NCBI GenBank assembly: GCA_021776145.1
Contig: JAJFGM010000776.1
Location: 1 to 6,148, forward strand
DNA from: Kiloniellaceae bacterium
Lineage (GTDB): Bacteria; Pseudomonadota; Alphaproteobacteria; Kiloniellales; Kiloniellaceae
Length of the DNA: 6,148 nucleotides
Direction: 5' to 3'
Below are positions 1 to 5,693 of the stretch, in pieces (the first letter of the stretch is position 1; every line of letters begins with the position of its first letter). The notes beneath the pieces are model-generated. The model was not told where the DNA came from and did no database searches. It saw only the letters and a list, made by a program, of their open reading frames with translations. The position numbers and the translations under genes are program-made.

Positions 1-206
1 CCGAGGCGCTCGGCATCGAGCCATTCGTGATGGCAAGCGGTGCCGGTCACGACACCCAGGTCATGGCCGAGCTGGCGCCGGCCGGAATGATCTTTGTTGC
101 CAGCAAGGGTGGCATCAGTCACGCGCCGGAAGAGTCCAGCGATTGGCCCGACATCGAGGTCGGAGCCAACCTTCTGCTGCACACGCTCCTCGACGTCGCC
201 GGTTGA
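1..206 (+). CDS. M20-family amidohydrolase (N-carbamoyl-amino-acid hydrolase / allantoate amidohydrolase type), C-terminal fragment
   Basis: Only the last 67 residues are present; the gene enters from the left edge (first full codon at base 3) and ends at TGA 204-206. The fragment has the two C-terminal signatures of the AllC/HyuC/beta-ureidopropionase branch of the M20 zinc hydrolases: SGAGHD (fragment residues 12-17) and GGISHAPEE (36-44). In that family the GISH histidine is a ligand of the dinuclear metal site and the SGAGHD histidine contacts substrate. The enzymes hydrolyse ureido or carbamoyl groups, releasing ammonia and CO2 from N-carbamoyl amino acids, allantoate or beta-ureidopropionate, in the cytoplasm. 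The specificity residues lie mostly outside the fragment, so the substrate cannot be chosen. The C-terminus is complete and shows no frameshift. The next gene starts 94 bp downstream on the same strand, so co-transcription is possible but not shown. Confidence 0.88.
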   Translation, partial: EALGIEPFVMASGAGHDTQVMAELAPAGMIFVASKGGISHAPEESSDWPDIEVGANLLLHTLLDVAG

Positions 207-300
207 AGGCACGGCCCGCCGACCGGCAAATTCGGGCTTTCCCCGCGGGGACAGGTGGCGCCATCATGGCGCTCGTTTCTGGCCCGATAGGACTGTGCCC

Positions 301-855
301 ATGGCGGCAAGTGAACGCGAAAGGATGGCGGCGGGGGAATGGTATCGCTGCGTCGATCCTGAATTGGAAGAGCTACAGCAACGCGCCCGCGAAGCGTTGC
401 ACGCGCATAACACGCTGCCGCCGGACCAACGCGACCCCATCGGCCCGGCATTGCGGGCGCTGCTCGGCGGCGTAACAGACGCGGCCCGCATCGAGGCGCC
501 CTTTCACTGCGCCTATGGTTTCAACATTTTCCTTGAGGGCCGGGTCTACCTCAATGCCGGCTGCTGCATCCTCGACACGGCGCCGGTCCGCATCGGCGAC
601 CAGACGATGCTGGGGCCGGGCGTGCAGATTTATTGCGCCGAACATCACAAGGACGCCGCCAAGCGGGCATCTGGCCTGGAGATCGCCAGGCCGGTCACGG
701 TCGGTCGGCGGGTGTGGATCGGCGGCGCCGCCGTCATCCTCGCCGGCGTCACCATCGGCGAGGCCGCCATCGTCGGCGCCGGCAGCGTCGTCACCCGCGA
801 CGTGCCGGCCGGCGCGACCGTCGTCGGCAATCCGGCCGGTCGGCTTGCCGACTAA
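301..855 (+). CDS. maa: Maltose O-acetyltransferase-like hexapeptide-repeat acetyltransferase
   Basis: A 184-residue left-handed beta-helix acetyltransferase of the Maa/LacA/NodL group, which transfers acetyl from acetyl-CoA to a sugar hydroxyl in the cytoplasm. The N-terminal Mac domain (residues 5-58) starts with the typical ERMAAGEWYRCVDPEL pattern. Hexapeptide repeats run from about 75 to 180 and include VWIGGAAVILAGVTIG (138-153) and the closing GAGSVVTRDVPAG...VVGNPAG. His115 in CAEHHKD falls at the number of the catalytic His of LacA; family members usually have HP here, whereas this one has HH. The ATG at 301 was chosen because it gives the family's usual length (about 183) and N-terminus, with AGGA at 289-292 eight bases upstream. 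The frame is open back to 94, but that stretch overlaps the preceding hydrolase and resembles nothing. The true acceptor (maltose, another sugar, or a Nod-factor-like glycan) is unknown; the symbol denotes the family only. Confidence 0.9.
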   Translation: MAASERERMAAGEWYRCVDPELEELQQRAREALHAHNTLPPDQRDPIGPALRALLGGVTDAARIEAPFHCAYGFNIFLEGRVYLNAGCCILDTAPVRIGDQTMLGPGVQIYCAEHHKDAAKRASGLEIARPVTVGRRVWIGGAAVILAGVTIGEAAIVGAGSVVTRDVPAGATVVGNPAGRLAD

Positions 856-890
856 GGCCCGGTGGCTCGCCGACCAAAAGCAACGGCGCC

Positions 891-1706
891 TCAATCGACG
901 TAGAAGGTGGCGCGGTAGCCGCCACGGGTCTGCGGGTGGTAGTCCCACATCGCCAGGTGCTGGGTGCAGCGGTTGTCCCACATCGCCACCGAATTGGGGC
1001 GCCAGCGGAAGCGACACTGAAAGCGCGGCTCGGCGATGTGACGATAGAGCAGCTCGAGCAAGGCACGGCTCTCGGCCGGCTCCAGGTCCTCGATGTGGTG
1101 CGTGAAGGTCTCGTTGACGAAAAGCAGCTTGCGGCCGGATTCGGGATGGGTAGGGACGACGGGGTGGGTCGCTTCGGGATAGACGCCGTCGCGCATCTTC
1201 GTCAGCGGCGTGCCGAAATAGTCGCGGTAGGAACGGACCCCCGAATGGCGCGCCTTCAGGCCGTCGAGAAAGCCGCGCAGGGGCGGAGACAGCGCCTCGT
1301 AGGCCGCGTACATATTGGCAAAGAGCGTATCGCCGCCGCTCGCCGGAACCTCGTCCAGGTAGAGCACGCTGCCGGCCGGCGGCTCGGCGTCGCAAGAGAC
1401 GTCGGTGTGCCAGCGGTGGCCGGCGTAGGTTTTCGAGTTGGCGTCGGTGCGTACCTGCAGCAGACCGGGATGTCCCGGCACGTCACCCTGCGGATGGATG
1501 TGCAGCCGCCCGAGTCTGGTCGCAAAGGCGCTAAGGGCCGCCATGTCCAGATCCTGGTCGCGGAAGAACAGCACCAGGTGCTGCGTCCAGGCCGCGCGCA
1601 ACCGCGCCACTGTATCGGGATCGAGCGGTCGCGCGAGGTCAAGGCCCCGCACCTCGGCCCCGATTGCGGGGGTCAACGGTTCGATCGAAAAGGATTTGCT
1701 TGTCAT
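891..1706 (-). CDS. TauD/TfdA-type Fe(II)/2-oxoglutarate-dependent dioxygenase
   Basis: A 271-residue cytoplasmic dioxygenase that would couple 2-oxoglutarate decarboxylation to hydroxylation of a substrate, in TauD releasing sulfite from taurine. The iron triad is complete: His100 and Asp102 in WHTDVS, and His250 in NRCTQHLA. Arg261 fits the 2-oxoglutarate-binding arginine (TauD Arg266) and Arg265 the position of TauD Arg270. The HIHP segment carrying the TauD substrate histidine is kept (His71). Positions matching TauD Tyr73 and Asn95 appear to be Gly, so taurine itself is uncertain; sulfate esters, other sulfonates or carboxylates are alternatives. The ATG at 1706 is preceded by GAGGGAG (1711-1717) four bases away and gives a TauD-like N-terminus (SIEPLTPAIGAEVRGLDL); a longer open frame to 1763 is not needed. 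The gene converges with the acetyltransferase across 35 bp. No ssuABC/tauABC transporter is adjacent in the window, which weakens a sulfur-starvation operon reading. Confidence 0.92.
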   Translation of the reverse strand: MTSKSFSIEPLTPAIGAEVRGLDLARPLDPDTVARLRAAWTQHLVLFFRDQDLDMAALSAFATRLGRLHIHPQGDVPGHPGLLQVRTDANSKTYAGHRWHTDVSCDAEPPAGSVLYLDEVPASGGDTLFANMYAAYEALSPPLRGFLDGLKARHSGVRSYRDYFGTPLTKMRDGVYPEATHPVVPTHPESGRKLLFVNETFTHHIEDLEPAESRALLELLYRHIAEPRFQCRFRWRPNSVAMWDNRCTQHLAMWDYHPQTRGGYRATFYVD

Positions 1707-1736
1707 GACGCTCCCTCGATAGCCATCTCGCAGGGC

Positions 1737-1765
1737 ATCATAGTGGCACGCAGACGTTGGCATGT
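1737..1765 (-). promoter_or_regulatory. Weak candidate promoter for the dioxygenase
   Basis: On the minus strand a TATGAT hexamer (1737-1742) lies about 30 bases upstream of the dioxygenase ATG, a sensible place for a -10 box. The hexamer 17 bases further upstream (ACATGC, 1760-1765) is a poor -35 match. The call rests on one good hexamer in a 138-bp gap and is tentative. Confidence 0.22.
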
Positions 1766-1844
1766 CCGAGCCGATAGTGTGACGTTGACCCTGTGCGAAG
1801 ACCTTTCACCGCCGCCAAGCCTTCGCCGTCGCGATCCCTTCAGC

Positions 1845-2327
1845 CTAATTTGAGGTCTCAGCCGCGTTTAGGCGCCAGACCCGAAAATTGAGTGCGGCCG
1901 CGAATGTCACCCAAGCTGCGTAGGGAACCAGAAGGTAGGCGGCGATCGTATCTATCGGATAGAACGTGGCAATTGTCGCAAGGATCGAAAGCCACAGGCA
2001 GACAATTTCGACGAAGGCAAGACCCGGACGGCGCAGGCCGAAGAAGACCGTTGACCACAGTCCGTTGAGCACGAGCTGCAGGGCATATACCGTTAGGGCA
2101 AAGCCTGTTTCAGCCGTGCCGGATTGGCGCCACACGAGCCAGCCGGACAAGGCGATGGAGATATAAAGCACGGACCAAACCGGCCCGAAGTGCCGGTCGG
2201 GCGGGCGCCAGCTTGGCTTGGCAAGGGCACGATACCACCTGCCGGGACGGAAGATGAGTCCGGGCGCTGCCGCCGCGCTACAGGCGAGGAGGAACAGCAG
2301 CAAGGAGATAGCTGAATCCACGTTCAT
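1845..2327 (-). CDS. tspO: TspO/MBR family membrane protein (tryptophan-rich sensory protein)
   Basis: A 160-residue polytopic inner-membrane protein of the TspO/translocator family, whose bacterial members bind porphyrins/haem and affect tetrapyrrole handling and oxygen- or stress-dependent regulation. Five hydrophobic segments are visible at about 5-25, 46-67, 74-97, 101-123 and 126-149. Family motifs include WYRALAKPSWRPP (31-43), FGPVWSVLY (47-55), LNGLWSTVFFG (87-97) and the closing VPYAAWVTFAAALNFRVWRLN (about 134-154). The ATG at 2327 is preferred because the resulting MNVD start and 160-residue length match Rhodobacter TspO (MNMD, about 159). A GTG at 2354 would add nine residues. Neither start has a convincing Shine-Dalgarno: the upstream AGAAAGG at 2369-2375 is 14 bases from the GTG. 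The gene lies 207 bp beyond the end of the transporter gene on the same strand, so it probably has its own promoter. No haem-biosynthesis or photosynthesis gene is present to define its role here. Confidence 0.94.
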   Translation of the reverse strand: MNVDSAISLLLFLLACSAAAAPGLIFRPGRWYRALAKPSWRPPDRHFGPVWSVLYISIALSGWLVWRQSGTAETGFALTVYALQLVLNGLWSTVFFGLRRPGLAFVEIVCLWLSILATIATFYPIDTIAAYLLVPYAAWVTFAAALNFRVWRLNAAETSN

Positions 2328-2411
2328 TTCGACGATGTGGGGAGTTCTGCTCACCGAACAACCGCATACCTTTCTCGTACCGCGTCAATCTTTCCTCATA
2401 GTGGAGGTTCC

Positions 2412-2429
2412 CGCGCCGAGGAGGGCGCG
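2412..2429. repeat. Short GC-only hairpin upstream of tspO
   Basis: CGCGCC (2412-2417) and GGCGCG (2424-2429) form a perfect six-bp all-G/C inverted repeat around a GAGGAG loop. It sits about 85 bases upstream of the tspO ATG, in the gap after the transporter gene. It could be part of a transporter terminator or a tspO leader, but there is no T-tract on either side. It could also be chance in GC-rich DNA. Confidence 0.3.
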
Positions 2430-2469
2430 ACCCGACTGTCTTTCCGGGCGCTCCCCTTGACGGGCTCAG

Positions 2470-2497
2470 CGGCAATCCAACACGGTACCGTTTGCCG
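2470..2497. repeat. Nested inverted repeat between the MFS gene and tspO
   Basis: CGGCAA (2470-2475) pairs with TTGCCG (2492-2497). Inside lies a perfect ten-base palindrome, ACGGTACCGT (2482-2491). The element is about 40 bp past the transporter stop codon in the direction of transcription. It lacks a following T-run, so it is not a textbook terminator. The palindrome could be a dimeric regulator's site for tspO, but its distance (about 145 bp from the start) makes this weak. Confidence 0.3.
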
Positions 2498-2534
2498 GCG
2501 CTGTGCACGGCACGGCATTCGGCCACGAGAGGAC

Positions 2535-3839
2535 TCACTCTTGCACCTCTTTGAGCCCGCTGCCGACGATCGCCGCGGCAATACACATGGCGGCGAATAA
2601 AGCCAAGACCGACGCTTCACCAACCAGCTGAGCCAAGAGGCCAAAGGCACCGCCGGCAACGAGCAGAACCCCAATGATGGAGTTCGACAAAGCGGTATAG
2701 GCCGCGCGCTTGTCTTGGTCTGCCATGTCGACGATGTGTGTCGAACGGCCAAGTCGCACGCCTTGGTAGGCGACCATAAGCACAAAAAGGACTCCGGCCA
2801 TCGGCAGCGCCGCGACGTTTGACGAATTGAACAAGCCGAGCACCGCGCCGGCCGCGAGAGCCAAGGCCGCGATCGCAGCCGATAAAACGAGAACCTTGCG
2901 GCTCGAGGAATCCGACAGGCGGCCCCAGAAAAAGCTGCTGCCAACCGCGGCGAGACCGGATGCGAGAACGAACATGCCGAGTTCGCCCAGTTGGTTGCCA
3001 CCGCTGCGCCCGACCATCGACAGGATGAAGGGCGGCGCCAACGCGGTGGCGATTAACAAACCGCGCGTGGTAATGAATATCGTCAGCTGTTTGTCTTCGC
3101 GCAGCAATGAGAACTGCCGGAACACGACGGAAATGGGATTGCCGCCGCCCTCGGTAGAGCCCGGAACTTCCGCCAAAGTCGCAAAAATGGCGGCCGCCGC
3201 GATCCACAAGCATCCCGCGAGGATCAAGACCGCCGCGATGACCGAGACCGACTTTTCCACTATACCAAAGGCCAGCAGCGTCCCGAAGACCAGCACGGCG
3301 GTGGCCGCAATGGTGCCGGCTGTTCCGGTGGCGGTGCCACGCGTCGCTTTTGAGACGGTCTTGCCGAGAACGTCCTTATAGCTGACGGAACAGGCACTTC
3401 GTGCGGCCGCGAAAACGGCAAGCAGCCCGATGATCGTCCAGCCGGCGCTCTCGCCCTCGAGAGACAGGGCCGACGCGCTGATGCCCAAGATTGCGACGCC
3501 TTGCACCAAACTGCCGATGACCCAGACCCATTTTCGCCGGGGTAGGGCGCGTACACCCGCGGCGATCAGCAACTGGGGCAACAGGGCGCCGGCTTCTCTG
3601 ACCGGAACCAGCAAGCCGGTCAGGTAAGCGGGAGCCCCAAGCGAGGTCAGAAGCCAAGAAAGCACGAGTTTCGGATCGGAGAGACCGTCGCCGGTCTTGG
3701 TCGCAGCCAAGGCAATTACATGCTTGAGGAAATTGCCGGGTTGCGCATTGCAGGCCTCATCGGGGATGTCGCGGCAAACGCGGCCGTCATCCTCGCCCGT
3801 CAACATCTCGTACACGGCTGAATTCACGGAGTTCGTCAC
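2535..3839 (-). CDS. Major facilitator superfamily (MFS) transporter, substrate unknown
   Basis: A 434-residue inner-membrane permease. A polar N-terminal stretch (about 13-37, LTGEDDGRVCRDIPDEAC..., with Cys22 and Cys30) precedes many hydrophobic segments, at about 56-96, 104-127, 133-150, 175-224, 254-275, 284-305, 316-337, 344-360 and 383-427, which fits a 12-TM transporter with some merged in this list. A loop GRLSDSSSRKVL (306-317) resembles the MFS signature between TM8 and TM9. The conserved block GDGLSDPKLVLSWLLTSLGAPA (50-71) and KWVWVIGSLVQG (103-114) recall a family of uncharacterised proteobacterial MFS proteins. The GTG at 3839 was chosen because AGGA (3848-3851 on the plus strand as TCCT) is eight bases upstream and it includes the TGEDDGRVCRDIP segment. 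An ATG at 3806 would cut off 11 residues, and the open frame to 3908 adds a Cys/His/Arg-rich stretch that looks non-coding. No substrate clue comes from neighbours. Confidence 0.88.
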   Translation of the reverse strand: MTNSVNSAVYEMLTGEDDGRVCRDIPDEACNAQPGNFLKHVIALAATKTGDGLSDPKLVLSWLLTSLGAPAYLTGLLVPVREAGALLPQLLIAAGVRALPRRKWVWVIGSLVQGVAILGISASALSLEGESAGWTIIGLLAVFAAARSACSVSYKDVLGKTVSKATRGTATGTAGTIAATAVLVFGTLLAFGIVEKSVSVIAAVLILAGCLWIAAAAIFATLAEVPGSTEGGGNPISVVFRQFSLLREDKQLTIFITTRGLLIATALAPPFILSMVGRSGGNQLGELGMFVLASGLAAVGSSFFWGRLSDSSSRKVLVLSAAIAALALAAGAVLGLFNSSNVAALPMAGVLFVLMVAYQGVRLGRSTHIVDMADQDKRAAYTALSNSIIGVLLVAGGAFGLLAQLVGEASVLALFAAMCIAAAIVGSGLKEVQE

Positions 3840-4219
3840 GATCCAAATCCTGTGGGAATGACACGCGTGCGTTCGGCATGAGAACGGGACTCGTTGCGTC
3901 CGGCGCAATTGAGAGTTTGTATAGCGGTGATACGCAATTTCGAACCTATCGGATCTTTGCTCGCCAATCGGTCGGTCGAGAGTCCAAATACCAACATAGG
4001 AATGTCTTGGTATCGGACCTGTGCGTCGTTGTTCGAGTCACCGCCCTGACCGCAGCTCGCGCATTGTCGCCAGGTTCGGTCCGCGGGACGGGATCCGGCG
4101 ACGATGGCGTGAGCGTTGGCGGCTGCACTGATTGGATAGCGGGTTCGATTTTCTTCGTGCCAAAGTGGTCGGTGCGTCCATTGCACGCCCTCCCAGCCCA
4201 TAGGAATCACCACCCGCCT
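3840..4219. other. 380-bp non-coding gap, AT-richer than its surroundings
   Basis: No convincing gene lies between the stop of the phosphohydrolase and the GTG of the transporter, both on the minus strand. Two open frames span much of it (minus 3836-4213 and plus 3878-4237). Their products are rich in Arg, Ser and Cys, resemble no family I know, and the minus one uses G/C at only about half of its third codon positions. Base composition falls to about 47-50% G+C at 3901-4020. The gap holds the 3982-4018 hairpin. On the minus strand there is also a TTCGAA/TATACA pair (3939-3944 and 3918-3923, spacing only 15), which could be a poor promoter for the transporter with a leader of roughly 75 bases. 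It plausibly contains the transporter promoter and possibly a small RNA. Confidence 0.5.
3982..4018. repeat. Imperfect 37-base hairpin in the intergenic gap
   Basis: GTCC (3982-3985) pairs with GGAC (4015-4018). After a 2x1 internal loop, ATACCAA (3988-3994) pairs perfectly with TTGGTAT (4007-4013). Past a two-base bulge, CAT (3995-3997) pairs with ATG (4002-4004) around an AGGA loop. That is 14 pairs in all. It is over 200 bases past the phosphohydrolase stop and has no T-run, so it is not an obvious terminator. A dyad operator, an RNA structural element or part of a small RNA are all open. Confidence 0.5.
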
Positions 4220-5086
4220 TTACCGTTCTTCAGCTGACGGCATTTCCGGACCGAGCCGGGATTCTTCGTGCTCGATGGCAAAGACATGGGCGAAGAGATT
4301 GGCGACCCACTGCTTGCCCTCTTGTGTCAGCTGAAGATAGTCGAGTGCGTCGCCGAGGTACGGTCGCACGGCTTTCCAATAGAACTTGGGATAGCCCTCG
4401 GCCAGGTCGGCGGGCGTCTGATAGCCGAGTTTGTCTGCCGTGCCGGTTTCCTCGAACTCGAAAAACAGGGCGTTGATCTTGCGCAGGTAGTGCGGGTCGG
4501 CGAGCTGGCCGATGAGATCGGCAGCGCGCACAAGGCCGGGCTCGTTGTCGGTCTCGTCATGATCCCCATCCTCGGGAACTGGAAAGCGGGTCAACTCGAT
4601 TGCCGCGGCCAGGCGTTCAACATCCAGTCGACCAGTGTCGGCGAAACGCTCGCGAACGAAAACCTTGCCGCGGTCGACGTGATAGGGCGTGAGCGCGGCG
4701 TCCGAGGCGCCGCGCGGCAGATCGATGAAGTCTTGGGTCTCGCCAGCGACGAAACGCGGGGCGCGGTCGGCCAGGCAAACGCCGCGAACATAGCCGATAT
4801 CGTGACACAGCAGTGCGGCGAGGAAATGCAGCCAGTCCTCCGGCGAGACCCCGCCACATTTGATTTTTTTGCCGCGCAGGATCTCTTGGCCGACCATTGT
4901 CACCATGACCGTGTGTTCAATATTGTGATAAAGCGCATCGCTATCGGCAATTCGCTCCAGGGCCGTTCTTGCGACGATGGACAGCACGTCGGGATAGCCG
5001 CGTTCTGCGTTGCCGAAATTGGCCAGGTAAGCCTTTTCCAGACGATGGATCAGGCTATCGATGATCATCTCGGAGGCATTGAACAT
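4220..5086 (-). CDS. HD/PDEase-like metal-dependent phosphohydrolase
   Basis: A 288-residue, apparently soluble protein with the helical HD/PDEase fold of metal-dependent phosphohydrolases and cyclic-nucleotide phosphodiesterases. The metal-binding pattern is complete: His54 and His58 in YHNIEHT, the paired His95-Asp96 in LLCHDIGYVRG, and Asp190 in RAADLIGQLAD. The HNxxH spacing of the first motif is the form seen in PDEase-type members rather than plain HD proteins. The C-terminal region (about 200-272) is helical with FEFEETG and a Trp/Tyr-rich stretch, and I cannot match it to a named domain. The ATG at 5086 has AGGAG (5096-5100 on the plus strand as CTCCT) nine bases upstream. An overlapping ATG at 5091 opens only a short frame. 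There is no signal peptide or membrane segment. The substrate (cyclic nucleotide, nucleotide or other phosphoester) is unknown. The gene is divergent from the ferritin-like gene across 137 bp. Confidence 0.85.
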   Translation of the reverse strand: MFNASEMIIDSLIHRLEKAYLANFGNAERGYPDVLSIVARTALERIADSDALYHNIEHTVMVTMVGQEILRGKKIKCGGVSPEDWLHFLAALLCHDIGYVRGVCLADRAPRFVAGETQDFIDLPRGASDAALTPYHVDRGKVFVRERFADTGRLDVERLAAAIELTRFPVPEDGDHDETDNEPGLVRAADLIGQLADPHYLRKINALFFEFEETGTADKLGYQTPADLAEGYPKFYWKAVRPYLGDALDYLQLTQEGKQWVANLFAHVFAIEHEESRLGPEMPSAEER

Positions 5087-5223
5087 TTCATCTTGCTCCT
5101 TTGAATCGCTGCACTACTTATTGGTAACTTCTACGCAGAAACGATCGCGGTAGATCTCGGTTTGCCGCGGTCGCTTGGCGTTTAGCACCGGACGCAATCT
5201 TATCCCATTTCCAGGAGGTCATT

Positions 5224-5517
5224 ATGGCTGGTTCCAGCGATTCACTTCACGCCCCACGCGAGCGGCTGTCCACGGAGACCATTCACTTGCATCATGCAAT
5301 TGTCTCGCTGATGGAGGAACTCGAGGCGGTCGATTGGTACCGGCAACGCGCGGACGATTGCGAAGACGAGGCGCTCAAGGAAATTCTCCTCCACAATATG
5401 CGCGAAGAGATGGAGCACGCCGCAATGGTTTTGGAATGGATCCGCCGAAACAACAAGGATTTCGAGGGGCAACTCAAGGAGTTCCTCTTCAAGGACGGCG
5501 ATATCGCCCACCATTGA
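5224..5517 (+). CDS. Encapsulated-ferritin (EncFtn) family protein, short form without targeting tail
   Basis: A 97-residue protein of two long antiparallel helices (about 16-43 and 46-76) and a short third one (about 79-90): half a ferritin four-helix bundle. Family members assemble as annular decamers, form a di-iron ferroxidase centre across subunit pairs and oxidise Fe(II), normally inside an encapsulin nanocompartment. It aligns without gaps to Rhodospirillum rubrum EncFtn: Glu32, Glu62 and His65 (ferroxidase ligands), Glu31 and Glu34 (iron entry site), Trp38/Tyr39 and His57 are all at the same numbers (reference numbers from memory). Signature segments are AIVSLMEELEAVDWY (25-39) and HNMREEMEHAAMVLEW (57-72). 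A strong AGGAGGT (5213-5219) precedes the ATG. The protein stops at DGDIAHH, right after the ferritin domain, and lacks the C-terminal capsid-targeting extension; no such peptide is seen in the bases just beyond the stop. No encapsulin gene is next to it in the window. Confidence 0.92.
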   Translation: MAGSSDSLHAPRERLSTETIHLHHAIVSLMEELEAVDWYRQRADDCEDEALKEILLHNMREEMEHAAMVLEWIRRNNKDFEGQLKEFLFKDGDIAHH

Positions 5518-5638
5518 TTGTGAGACGCGACGGCCCCAATTCGCCATTGCCAACGCGTCTTCTCCAGTGAAGTGACGACAGCGAACAGCCAGGCAGCGTG
5601 GTCACCGTCGCCGGTCTACTTATTGCAGGCGCTGCAGA

Positions 5639-5675
5639 TGGGATTCCTACGCCAGCGGGCGGCGTAGGAATCCCA
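5639..5675. terminator. Perfect hairpin between convergent genes, probable bidirectional terminator
   Basis: TGGGATTCCTACGCC (5639-5653) and GGCGTAGGAATCCCA (5661-5675) form a perfect 15-bp stem around the seven-base loop AGCGGGC. It lies 121 bp past the ferritin-like gene's stop and 18 bp past the formate/nitrite-transporter gene's stop, so it would end transcripts from both sides. There is no T-tract on either flank, which is unusual for an intrinsic terminator. A repeated palindromic element or an RNA-stabilising 3' hairpin is the alternative. Confidence 0.65.
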
Positions 5676-5693
5676 CCGTCGGACCACCGGCGC

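Noticed and set aside
94..300. N-terminal extension of the acetyltransferase to an upstream start at 94.
   Set aside because: It would overlap the preceding hydrolase by over 100 bases, and the family's typical N-terminus and length begin exactly at 301.
373..1395. Minus-strand open frame of 340 codons antisense to the acetyltransferase and overlapping the dioxygenase.
   Set aside because: Its product is Arg/Ala-rich without a known domain, and both overlapped genes have intact catalytic motifs in their own frames.
633..1853. Long plus-strand open frame of 406 codons running across the acetyltransferase and antisense to the dioxygenase.
   Set aside because: It is an Arg/Gly-rich shadow frame produced by GC-biased codons of two clearly real genes.
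2355..2388. TTGACG (minus strand, 2383-2388) as a -35 box for tspO.
   Set aside because: The only A/T-containing -10 candidate (TATGCG) is 14 bases away, too close, and the hexamer at 17 bases is GCGGTT.
3836..4213. Minus-strand 125-codon open frame whose TGA overlaps the transporter GTG by four bases (GTGA), as in coupled genes.
   Set aside because: Third codon positions are only about half G/C, unlike the real genes here. The product is Arg/Ser/Cys-rich with no recognisable motif, and the transporter has its own Shine-Dalgarno site.
3878..4237. Plus-strand 119-codon open frame in the same intergenic gap.
   Set aside because: It overlaps the end of the phosphohydrolase gene on the other strand, has no family resemblance, and lies in non-coding-like sequence.
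4268..5104. Plus-strand 278-codon open frame antisense to the phosphohydrolase, with a fairly ordinary-looking amino-acid composition.
   Set aside because: It mirrors the real gene's codon structure almost end to end and shows no motif, while the opposite strand encodes a complete HD/PDEase metal site.
5518..5638. Possible encapsulin-targeting peptide after the ferritin-like stop, recoverable by frameshift or readthrough.
   Set aside because: The in-frame codons after TGA meet another stop (TGA) within two codons. The alternative frame covering this stretch that is open past the stop ends RRDGPNSPLPTRLLQ and has no targeting-like motif such as L-T-x-G-S-L.
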